64,000 nucleotides of DNA from Anaeramoeba flamelloides (Eukaryota > Metamonada > Anaeramoebidae), in contig JANTQA010000012.1 of the NCBI GenBank assembly GCA_027625915.1, positions 15,958,501-16,022,500 on the forward strand, read 5' to 3'. Shown here piece after piece: positions 21,817 through 31,831 of this stretch; positions within the stretch are counted from its first letter, which is position 1, and every line of letters starts with the position of its first letter. The position numbers were made by a program, and so were the translations under genes. The notes below the pieces were generated by a model. The model had not been told where the DNA came from. It did no database searches and saw only the letters and a program-made list of their open reading frames with translations.

Positions 21817-22220
21817 GTCGTTTTTAAATTGTGGGGAAAGTTATTATTTTGCAAAATGTGTCACTCACAAATCTGAATGAAATATTTTCTTTTCCAAAAT
21901 AATGTTTCGTTCTTTCTTTCCAATATTTTCCATTTTGGGTCTTTGTTAGATTAAAATTATTATTTCTTGTTCAAAAACAATATTTACATTTTCTTCAAGA
22001 AAAACAATTTACAATAAATTTACAGTCAACTTTTAAAGAGAAAAAAATGAATTATATTTCAATTCCTCGCTCTGTGGTTGTTTAACTGTTGTTTTGAATT
22101 TGTAAAAATATTTGTTAATCTTTATTTTAACTAATTAAAATAAAATGATTCATTTTAATTTTTCCTATTAAAATGATAAAAAAAAAATTCATTGTTTAAT
22201 AATATCTTATTTTCAAAGAA

Positions 22221-22294
22221 GACCCAATAGTTTAATGGTAGAATACTTGACTCTGCTTTCTCAAGTGGCAAAGGTTCAAATCCTTTTAGGGTCG
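22221..22294 (+). tRNA. tRNA-like gene, probably Gln(CTG) but with an enlarged anticodon loop
   Basis: The acceptor stem GACCCAA/TAGGGTC pairs except for one A-A. The D arm is GTTT-AATGGTA-GAAT. The T arm AAAGG-TTCAAAT-CCTTT is perfect. The A-box (TAGTTTAATGG) and B-box (GGTTCAAATCC) are good, and TTTTTT follows as a Pol III terminator. The anticodon stem CTTGA/TCAAG (extendable by A-T) encloses ten bases, CTCTGCTTTC, instead of seven. Counting from the 5' side the anticodon is CTG (Gln). Counting from the other side, GCT (Ser) is possible, but there is no long variable arm. Either this has a three-base intron or insertion, or it is a pseudogene. The 3' CCA is not encoded, as expected for eukaryotes. 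Confidence 0.7.
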
Positions 22295-22300
22295 TTTTTT
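22295..22300 (+). terminator. RNA polymerase III terminator
   Basis: A run of six T immediately follows the discriminator base of the tRNA-like gene. Confidence 0.6.
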
Positions 22301-23616
22301 ATGACCTTTTTGAGTCTGAATTATACCATTCGAGCTCGATCAAGAAAAGACAAAAAATTTTAAAAAAATCTTTCCTACCAATAAAAAGGCTATTTATTAA
22401 TTTCCTAAAAAATCTAATTATTGACAAATCGTTTTTAAAATGAATTTTTAAAGATGTTCTAAAAATTGTTTTTGGGTATATTGATGCTCAGATAGATATA
22501 AATTACAACAGACCAATAATTGTTATTCGTACCAAACTATTTTTGAAAAAAGTTGACCCGACCCGATTTTGTAATTATTCGAATTAGTTCCTATAGTTTT
22601 ATCCATAATTCTTGTCAAAAAAAAATTATCAAAGTTTTGATCTATTTTCATTTCTATTTTTCAATTTTCTGTTTTTTTTTTATTCTAACTTTTACCATTT
22701 ACTTTTTTTTTTTCTATACTTGTTTTTTTTGAAAACTTTTTCAATTTTTTTCTATACTTTTTTTTTTGCTTTTTTCTTTTTTTTTATTAAAAAAAAGATC
22801 ATGAGGAAAAAAAAAAAGAACTTTGAAAATTAAAATAATCATAAAGAAAAATTAGCCTTTGTAATTTTTTTTTTAAATGAATTTAATTATTCACAAAAAA
22901 CCTTCTTGTTAACCTTTTTTCAGTCAAAGTTCAGTAATAAAAAATCAGTATTTCTCATTTCAAAAATTATGACTTACTTTTTTTTTATTTTTGGTTTGAT
23001 TTTTTTTTGTATGTAATATATCAGGTTTTTATATTTTTGGTTTGATTTAAAAGTGAATTAATAATCAAATTTAATTTACAACCCTTCTTGTTTACTAAAG
23101 GGTATATTTTTTTTCAATTTATCATTTCATATAAATAACATTCTTTGAAATAGAGTTTAGATAACAGACCAAAAATTAATTGTAAAAAAAATATTTAATG
23201 ATTATTTAATGACGGAGTTGTTAATTCCTCTGATATATTATGTTTCTAAAATTTTATTAATGAATTTTTTAAGACTATAAAATTCAATTATTATCCACCA
23301 CTGAGAATACACATATTTGATATTTTTACTAATAATATCAAAAATATTAATATTTTTTAATATATTAAAAATATTATTAGTGATTCATTTAGAAATCCAA
23401 ATTTAACAATTATTTTTGGCCGTTGAATTATTCAAGAACAAATGATCTAAAATTTTCAATATTATCTACCTTTCTTTTATTTTTTTTATATAATTCACAA
23501 CCCCTGATCTTTTTTTTTTTTTTATTCAGAACATAAACATATCTAGTCAAATAATTTGTATAATAAATGTAATTTAGAATCGAAGTTTAACCAACTTTTT
23601 TAAATATCTTTACACT

Positions 23617-23692
23617 TTAGAAATTCCAAAAATGATAAGAATAGAATAAAATCTTTGTTTTTACTCCATTCTTTTAAACTCTGGAAAATATA
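23617..23692. repeat. Hairpin repeat, copy 3
   Basis: A diverged copy: AAATTCCAAAAATGATAAGA ... CTTTTAAACTCTGGAAAATA. It is followed by the characteristic AAATAAACCGAAAATTTC about 55 bases on, as in copy 1. Confidence 0.5.
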
Positions 23693-25345
23693 GGTACCCA
23701 ATGGCACTTTTACACACCTATGTTGATTTTTTTTTTTCATTTTTGAAATAAACCGAAAATTTCTGAAATTTTCCAAATAATTATTAAATTAAAAAAAAAG
23801 CAAATATCAGAGACAAGAATTCAAAAAATAGAGAAATTTATTTGTTTTAATCCACACCCCCCCCCCCCTGTATTACAGAAAAAACAACAACATACATAAC
23901 TCGGACCTTTTCTACTTTTGATTAATCCAATAACCATCTTGCCCAATTTCCAATTCTTTTAATTTTTTTGATTTCCAGTTTATATTTTCTAATCCATACT
24001 CTCCAAAATTTAATATTATTTACTATTTCACGAAAATACAAAAATTGTAATTTTTGGAAAAATATAACTATTCTTATTTTTATTCTTATTCTACCTGATC
24101 GAATTTATCCCAAAATTTATAGATTAACCACCACGAGTTTAGAGTTACAAATAAAAATTTCTTATTTTTTATTTAAATATCAACACACCTATTAAATAGA
24201 AATCTTTCTATACCCAATTAAAGATTTCAAACTCATATAATAATTGACTATCTAAAACAGCTTTAAAAAAACGAATTTTTAATCCATTGTTATTTTTTTT
24301 TATTAAAATGTATTGATTGATTTTTTGATATAGGTTTTTGATTTTTTGAAGATTAAATATCAAATTGTTTTGTATATTGTGATTCTTACTGAATCATTTT
24401 CTACTTAGATTTTAAGGATAAGTCTTGGGAATTGTGGTTGATTAATAATGATTCTGTTTTTTTTTTTTTTTTTATTAATAGATATATCAATGTTTTTGAA
24501 ATCAGATCTGTGAAGTCAAATATTTCAATCTATATAATAGTTGACTATGTAAAACTACCTTATGTACTTGAATTTTTAACCCATTAGAAAAAATTTTTTT
24601 CTTTGAAAATATGAAGAATTTTTTTAAAAAGTATTATCAACCTTTTTAAGGTTGAATTTTAGATGGGTTATTCATTAAGTCAGACACCCAAATATAAAAT
24701 TCCTTTTGTCTTTTTATTATTATTATTTTTCTGTTTTAACATTGTTTGGATTAATTCAAAAACCTCTGATGATTTTATATATTGTTTTTAATTGATAATT
24801 TATTTCAATTAGTGATCATTTCCTAATTAACATCAAGTTAACCCACAAATAATTTAACATATATTGCTAGTTATTTATTTTTATCTAAAAGAAAATGAGT
24901 AATAAATCGAAATAAAAAACGGAACGAGGAAAACCCTGATAAACCCCGATTCCTTCTTGTGAATAATTAACGAGTTAAAAAAAAAAGAAACCGTTCTAAA
25001 GGATATGAAAAACTGTTGCAAAAATAAAATCCAGTTACAAAGTTTCCTTTTATTCGAAGTTCTAACAAGATTAATACTTGTTTTTAAACTATTCACAATG
25101 AAAAAAAAAAAAGAAAAAAATAATCGCCACATTTCATACCTAAAAAATACCCACTTTAAATTAAGATCAAAAACTTTGTGTCTTTGATTTTGGGAATCCT
25201 TTCAAAATTAAACAATTGAATTATTATCAATAACCAATTTCTAATCAAAAAAATTGTTGATATTTCAATAATAATATTAAAAATAAGTTTAATAAAGATA
25301 TTTTACAATAAAATGTTCCTTACCTTTTTCGAAATATCACACAGC

Positions 25346-25752
25346 CAATTTATTCAACCTGTGATTTTTTTCAATCCTTTCATAATATAACCTGAAACAA
25401 AAAAAATATTTAAAAACATTTTATTTTTATAATATAACCCGAAACAAAAAATTATTTAAAGAAATTTTTTTCAATCCTGTTAGACTTTGTAATGAAAGAA
25501 ATATTCTCAAGTTGAATAAACTGTCTATAATAGGAGATTAAATGTTTTAAAGGATTGGTTTATGTAAAGTTTCAGAATGAAACCTTACAAGTTGAAATGA
25601 AACAATTTTTTGTCACAACATGATGAAACAAAATTATTTATCCACTTTTTTTGTTTCAGGTTATATTACAAAAACAAAATGTTTTTAAACATTTTTTTTG
25701 TTCCAGGTTATATTAGGAAAGGAAAGAAAAAATTCACAGGTTGAATAAATTG
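25346..25752. mobile_element. Long palindromic (foldback-like) element just past SEC23
   Basis: The left arm CAATTTATTCAACCTGTGA... is mirrored by ...TCACAGGTTGAATAAATTG. The arms of about 105 bases carry two internal copies each of ATAATATAACCTGAAACAAA. About 195 bases separate the arms. No coding capacity. Confidence 0.72.
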
Positions 25753-25985
25753 AATGTATATCTTCTTGATCGTTGTATTTTATTAAAAAAAGTTGAGGGA
25801 TATAAATCTAAAAAAAAAATTATCGTTAATGTAAGGTTTATTTTTCAAGAATTTCTTTTATAAAATTTTATTAATAAATAAAATCATTTTTCTTATTTTT
25901 AAATAATTTAATATTAAATTATTGTTTGTCGATTAAAACCAAATCAAAAAAAAGAAACAAAAAAAAAAAAAATAATTAAATGAAA

Positions 25986-26992
25986 TTAGTGATTGGATAT
26001 TAATTTTTTTAAATATTTTAAGAATATTTGAAAGCTAACATCATCTGTGAGACTAATATTTTGATCATAATTATCAAAATCGGATTCTCTATAAGATTTT
26101 GAAGGGTTCAATCTAGTTAGTAACAATCTTTCTTTGCTTGAATCTTGTACGCAAGTGATTACCTTTGGGTAAGGGAATCTTTTTTGTGTTAAAATTTCAG
26201 CATATTGATGAGGCATTTCTAGCAATGTTTTAAAATCCTTGTATTCGTCCATGTTTTGATAGCCTTGTTTAACCCATTTTGCGATTTTTTCACCTCTCCA
26301 AATTATTATATAAAAAAAAGTATCTAATAATAAAATATATTCCTTATTTAGGGAAGATATATCCAACAAAACTGGTCTTTGTTGAGTATTCATTGAATAT
26401 TCAAATAGCATTGGTTGGAACATTAAAATAGAATTTTGACAATTTTCATTTAAAAAGGTATATTTATGGAAAGTGCTTTCATCGGGACTATAACCAAAAT
26501 ATTTTAGATACTGGCTTCTTCGGAAATTATACATAAACTGGGGATATAATTGGTATTGCTTATTGATCATTACAGTTTCTGGCTTCCTTCTTTGATAAGT
26601 TGAAACAAAGCTTAGAAAATTAATTAATGATTTATCTAGCCATCTTAAAACATTTTTTGGCTTTTCACTATTTGATTTTTCAATAACCTTTCTTGCAAAA
26701 ATGATGGAAGCTGCTTCTTGATCAAAACTGTTTTCAATCATTTCCATTTGTGTAAGGGTTCTTGCAAATAGCTGGCTTGTTGTTGTTACCCTCAGTCTCC
26801 AATGACCAGAATGGTGTCTATACAATGTTTTAAATTGCATTAATCCCCTTTGCCCCTTTGTAAGAGTTTCAGGCAATGCAAGGACATCTAAATAAAATGC
26901 AAAAGTTTGTGATTCTGTTAAACTACAGACTTTCCAAGTTGAAACCATACCTCCAGTTGATATATTGTTTTTTGATCGTGCAGTTAAAAAAA
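25986..26992 (-). CDS. SEC23: SEC23 exon 3 (C-terminal half)
   Basis: Starts after AATTAG. The first two bases complete a codon split after its first base, giving ...SELGN-F-FLTARSKNNISTGGM.... The 15 residues upstream of the first ATG (26948) align with the family (SENEIGTGG), so that ATG is not a start. Ends with TAA at 25988-25986. Confidence 0.93.
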
Positions 26993-29900
26993 CTAATTAC
27001 ATTGTTTGTTTATTTTTAGAGTCAAAATTATTGTTAATTAATTGAGATTAAAAATTTATGGAAAAAAAAAAAATAAATTAAAAATTTTATTAAATTCCAG
27101 ATTTTTGTGAATATTTTTAGTTTTGCCAAATAGATTAATTATTTCAAAAAGAATACCCCTTAAGAGTACTGCCCATTGAAAAATAAATCAATTTTTTTTG
27201 AATTTTGAATTTCTCCAATTCAAAGTTTTCCTTTAAGGGTGTAGGTACATTTTACCAATTTTAAGTAACTCGGTTTATTCGAAACTGAATCATTAAAATC
27301 ATTTCTTTGACTATATAAATGAATGTTTTTATAAAAAGGAGAATTCGAATATATCCTAGTAAGGTATTTCCAAAAAAGTGTGTAAATTTTTTTTTACATT
27401 TGATAAAAAATCATCATTGTTAGTGGAGGTATTCATTAATTGACCTTACCAAATTAAGTTTAATATTAATACTGGTTAAATCAATGACTAAGGTATTTAT
27501 TTCAAAATATGTTCCGTTGAAATATTTCCAAAAAATGAAAAAAAAAAAATAGTGCCTTTTTTTGGATGAAAACAATGTACGACCAATTTAAATAAAAAAC
27601 TGGAAATATCTAAAAGGGTACAAATGATTTTTTAAACAATCAAAATGCAGTTATATGTTTTCAATTCTATTGTAAAATTTGTTGAGATTAAAGAAGTTAT
27701 GAAAACAAGTTATGAAAAAAATTTTTTCGATCAAAAAGACGATAATAAACATAAATTTTCACGCCTAAAAAATATCAGATAAAATCGAGATCAGAAAATG
27801 TTAATATCTTTTATTTATGGTATACAATACTAAGAAAAAAATTGAATTATTATCAGGAATCAACAAATGATAGTTAATGATTTTGTATATTTAAATGCTT
27901 TTTTGAAGTTGAGTTTAATAAATATATTTTGAAATAAATTTGCCACACTTTTTTGGAAATAGCTTAAATTATATTTACATCTAATTAAAAAATGGAAATC
28001 AAAAACATTAAAAAAATGATCTAGAAAAAAAAAATAAAAATGATTTATTTATTGATCTTATCTCTAACATTTGACATAATTACTTCTTCTTTTCTCAGTT
28101 TTTATTTTTAATTCTTCTGAAGGGAAATGCTTTTATTTGTAAAAATTTTGAGATTAACAAATTACTTTTTATTTCTAAAGAATTTTTCAAAAACAAAATT
28201 TTAATTTCTATTTTGATTTCATTCATCTAATTCGGAGTTTTGATCAAAGAAAAATCTGAAATTTTTTTAATTTCTTTTTGGAAAATAAAGATTTATTGGG
28301 ACGTATTGGTTTTGATTCGATTTTAAAACAATTTGTTTTAAGATCTAATTTCAAACCAAAATACAAAAATATTTTTGTATTTTCGTTTGAAATCTTTTAA
28401 ACATATTTTCTTTTTCTTTGAGTTGTACTTTTTGTAGTTGTTTTTTGGATTCCAATAATTCAACCCTTTTTCTTTTAATCTTTGAAATAAGATTTTTTTT
28501 TTAGATCTTTATTTTGATAACAATAATTAAAAAGAGAATTTTTAAAAAACAGTTATTTTTAAAAAAAAAACAATAATAAATAAGAAAAGGGATTGAATAA
28601 TTCAAAGGTTAAATGCCTTGTCTAAACTCTTCTAATTTAAGAAGATAAAGAGGAAATTAATCAATAAAATATACTTTAAATGAATTTGTTTTTTTTTAAT
28701 TCTTGATTCCAACATGTTTATTCGGAAGGGGGATCTTTCTATTTTGATTATAATAAAAAGAAAAGAGTTGCTAACTATACATACCTTCTCATGTCAATTT
28801 TCTTTGGTTCATTTAAATGATCCTTCAGAACACATTTCACAATTCAAAAACACAATTTAATAAAACCCAAAAATTTAACAAAAAAATAAATGTTCAAAAA
28901 AATTTATAAAAATTAAAGGATTTGCATTCTGATTTACTTTTGGTACTTTTCACAAATAAAGTAATTAATGATATTTTTATTTCAAAGTTTCAATATCTCA
29001 TGGACACTCAAAAAAATTTTTTTCAATAAGTCCTCACAATGAAAATTTTAAAAATGATAAAATGTACCGACATACTTAATTATCAAGTCAATTTCTAAAT
29101 GAGTTACACAGATCTGTATGTTGGTAATTTTTAAATCTGTATTAAAAAAACAAAAAGAACAAAGAAAAAATAATTTCTCAAAGATATTTTTTTCAATCTT
29201 TCTCCCAACTAAACTTATAATTTACTCTTTGATTTGCTTAATAATTTTAAGGTGTATAATAATTTCCATCAAAATAAGTTGGTTTAGATTGATATTAAAA
29301 AAATAAAAAAATCATTTGAAAAAATTGCGATCAAAAAAAGACTTTAATTAGAATACACACTCTCATTCGTTTTGAAATCTGCATCCAGGTTTTGAGATAC
29401 TTTTGAAAACTTGTTAATCACACTTTTTTAAAATGACTTTTTTTGGTTTATTATTTTTATTTTAACTTTTCACAAGGTAAAATTAATACAGTTTCCATTT
29501 TAATTTAATAAATAACCTTGAATAATTACACTCTCATTAATTTTGTAAATGGACACCATCAATTTTTGAAAAACTATAATTGATACCCATTACAGTCATA
29601 ATTTCAAATGTAAAATTAAATAAATACCTGAAATTGTTCAATTTGTGAAATTATTACATTTTTGTTAAATCATTTAAATTGAAGAAAGTAACAATTGTAT
29701 AAAAAACTAAAGAACTTTTTCATACAAACTGGGATTAAGCACTTTTTAAAAATTAAAATTATGCGATTTTTTTGCTGTTTAAGAAAAATTTAGAGATAGA
29801 ATATTTGTTAACCCTTTTGCGAATAAACAACGTAAAAAAAAAAAAAAAAAGGGGGTAGATAAGAAAAAAATTAAAAAAAAAAAAGAAAAGAGGTCGATAA

Positions 29901-31831
29901 AATAAAGCTAATCAAAAAATTCATATTTTAAATTTTTATATGAACCCTGATAAAATATTTTGGGATTACATATCTTATCCAACACAACGTGGTAATGTGG
30001 ATTTAAAAAAAGCTATTTAATAACTTTTTAACAATTTTTTTTTAAGAATTAACTCTTTTGTCATTTTTCTTTTTGAAGAAAGTAAAAAATTTAGTTTTGT
30101 GGAGAAAATATAACAAGAATCAACTTGGTATTTAACTTTATAAATTTCGAATGGGATCTGAACAGAGTATCACAGTAATAAACTCAAATACTTAACAAAA
30201 CTTGAATAGAGTTTAATTCAAAGCAATGGTTAAAAAAAAACGTTTTCAAAAATTGAGTTATTTTTGTGTTTTTATAACCTCTGTTAATTTTTGAAGAAAG
30301 TTTTCCAATTTGAATGTGTAAAAAACACTTTCCGACTAGTTTTTAGTTGATAAATGCATTTCAAAGACGATTGAAACGAATTAATTGCACAATTAATATA
30401 AAAAAAATAAATTAAATCTTACAATTTCCTAATTCACTTGATACCTTTAATTCTGAAGAGGTCTTTAATTCTATTGTAGCGTCCATGGCAAAATTATTTT
30501 GATTGCATAGGTAAGAAAAAGATTTTAAAAAGGTGTCATCCTTGAAGCTTTCACAAATAGTCATCAGCCCACCAGTAAACTGGGCAAGATTTTTCATTTC
30601 AAATAAGCCCACTTGATCAAAGCAAACGGAAAACAAATCGATAGCATGACCCGATCTGGCAGCAGATTTGGCAACTGCGTCATAGAATTGGGCTGCGTTT
30701 TTCAACTCTGAAGAAGTCCCCTTAAATAAATCGTTGTGGGATCGTATTCGGATTGAACGATCCAAATCAACGATCTTCCCGCGTCCGACTGTGGCTGCGC
30801 CGCCCATTAACATCACGATCCTTCCGGTTCCATATCTGGATTGGATCAATGTCAAAGCAATGGCAATGGCATTCCCAATTGCCCTTGGCTCTCTCTGTGT
30901 CTTTGCTTGGTTCTTATTAATAAAGGTTGTATATGGTAATTTTTGAAGGATGTTGTCTAAAATGGTTTTCCTTTCTTCCCTTAAGGGGATTAAATATTTC
31001 CCTAACGAGCTTTTCTTTTGAGAATTCTCTTGATCGCTCTTGTTATCACTTCCCATGACGGCGGGCGTTGTTGGTAAATTTAAAATGGATCTGATTTGTT
31101 CCGCGGTATAATTTTTTTCTCCCTGTAGGACTTTAGACTTTGGAAAGAAATTTTGTTCTAACTCATGAACCCAAACGTTCTTCCCATATGTAATGATCCC
31201 AATATAAGAATCGCTTGGTAGATCATTGATCTTTTCAGCCATTATCTGCTTGAGTGTCTCAAAGTCTTCCTTCGGTAAGGTACGATCAATGACAAAAAGA
31301 TAACTCGGTGTCGGTGGCTGCTCCCTTTCAATTTGGTATTCAATTGTTGTTGATGTTGGGTGGAGCTCGATAGGTAACAAATTCTCATTAATTTGTGAAT
31401 AGCTTTGGGTAAATGCATTTTGGTTCTTACAAAATGGACACTTCCAGATTTTCTTTTTAAAATCAATCGCACTGAGTGGGCTGAGGATTGATCGACATTT
31501 TTTACAGGCAATAGGGTTGTATTTAACCTAGCAATTTAAAACAAGTTTTGGTTTCAAAGAGAAGAGAAGGCGACAGAAGATCCAATTTTGTTTATTTTTT
31601 TTTTTTTATTTATTTAAAGAAACAGGTGTTTGTTGAAAAAAAGTAAAGAAAAGCCTTGAAAAAAGAAAATTAAAAAAAATTTATTACGATGGGCAGATTC
31701 TTGGTTTGCTTTAAAGGAGTATACAAACACCCAATTGGTACTATAAGCCTTGTTGTTTCAACTTTTGATGTTGGAAAAATGTTCCAACTAAAACGAAGCC
31801 CATCTTGATCTTCTTTTTTATAAAAATCCAT
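25986..31831 (-). CDS. SEC23: Sec23, COPII coat GTPase-activating subunit, three exons
   Basis: Exons 31831-31688, 31527-30423 and 26992-25986 join to a protein of about 751 residues (human SEC23A is 765). Sec23 pairs with Sec24 and is the GTPase activator for Sar1 at ER exit sites. Order seen: N-terminal RFSWNIFPTSKVETTRLIVP (human [20 protein letters not shown]); zinc finger C56/C59/C78/C81; von Willebrand-like trunk from about 120 (YLFVIDRTL, GRIVMLMGGAATVGRG, GHAIDLFSVCFDQVGLFEM); beta-barrel and helical regions (WKVCSL, SFDQEAASIIFARK, YPQFMYNFRRSQYL); gelsolin-like domain (PVLLDISSLNKEYILLLDTFF); and C-terminal LTDDVSFQIF. R705 in ERLLLTRLNPS lies where the Sar1 arginine finger is in animal Sec23. 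A single-copy housekeeping gene, apparently intact. Confidence 0.95.
27362..27964. mobile_element. 603-base TIR element with TA target site, in the SEC23 intron
   Basis: The ends AGGTATTTCCAAAAAAGTGT and AGCTATTTCCAAAAAAGTGT (the latter inverted) are flanked by TA at 27360-27361 and 27965-27966. The sister repeat near 60600-60650 has neighbouring sequence on both sides but not this element, so it acts as an empty site. No transposase. A truncated relative is at 40762-41060. Confidence 0.75.
27980..29075. repeat. 1.1-kb dispersed repeat, copy 1 (partner 60630-61715)
   Basis: Shared ordered segments: ATGGAAATCAAAAA, CTTGATCTTATCT.TAACATT, AACAAATTACTTTTTATTTC, TTCATTTAATTCATCTAATTC-like, ATTGGGAC/ATTGGACAAATTGGT, and near the end GACACTCAAAAAA and AAAATGATAAA.TGTAC. 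Homology also extends upstream of the inserted element to about 27240 (partner about 60500). Confidence 0.7.
30423..31527 (-). CDS. SEC23: SEC23 exon 2 (zinc finger and trunk)
   Basis: Begins after GCTAG with VKYNPIACKKC. Ends one base into a codon before GTAAGATT. Continuing past the donor would add only K-I-stop. All 49 codons upstream of position 31380 are open and contain the zinc-finger cysteines, so the exon is longer than its first apparent start suggests. Confidence 0.93.
31528..31687 (-). other. 160-base intron of SEC23
   Basis: Donor GTAATA, acceptor GCTAG, phase 0. Short and T-rich, in strong contrast to the gene's second intron. Confidence 0.88.
31688..31831 (-). CDS. SEC23: SEC23 exon 1
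   Basis: 48 codons starting MDFYKKEDQDGLRFSWNIFP. The chosen ATG lies 21 codons inside a longer frame. The upstream residues are hydrophobic filler, while homology to Sec23 (EFIQQNEERDGVRFSW) begins right at this methionine. Confidence 0.88.

Larger units (their letters stand above)
17105..22220. other. Non-gene region between HEATR5 and the tRNA
   Basis: A short TTTCTTA/G tandem lies at about 17152-17198. Repeat blocks shared with other parts of the window are 17611-18003 (with 40371-40760), 19148-19340 (with 52915-53110), 19905-20110 (with 39595-39800) and 20371-21816 (with 45749-47189). A TIR element lies at 19442-19903. No coding sequence is supported; phenylalanine-rich frames are low-complexity artefacts. 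Confidence 0.6.
22301..25985. other. Non-gene region between the tRNA and the 3' end of SEC23
   Basis: AT-rich with long T runs. It includes hairpin repeat copy 3 (23617-23692), a ten-base C run near 23862, a direct repeat around TAATAATTGACTATCTAAAA / TAATAGTTGACTATGTAAAA (about 24237 and 24535), and a large palindromic element at 25346-25752. SEC23 transcript end signals (AATAAA on the minus strand, near 25870-25880) fall in the last 120 bases. Confidence 0.55.
26993..30422 (-). other. 3430-base intron of SEC23
   Basis: Donor GTAAGA, acceptor AATTAG, phase 1. Carries a TA-flanked TIR element (27362-27964) inserted into a repeat that runs from about 27240 to 29075 and has a sister copy at 60500-61715. 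No other coding sequence seen. Confidence 0.85.

Noticed and set aside
22612-22833. 73-residue phenylalanine-rich frame
   Set aside because: Poly(T) low complexity; no start context and no domain.
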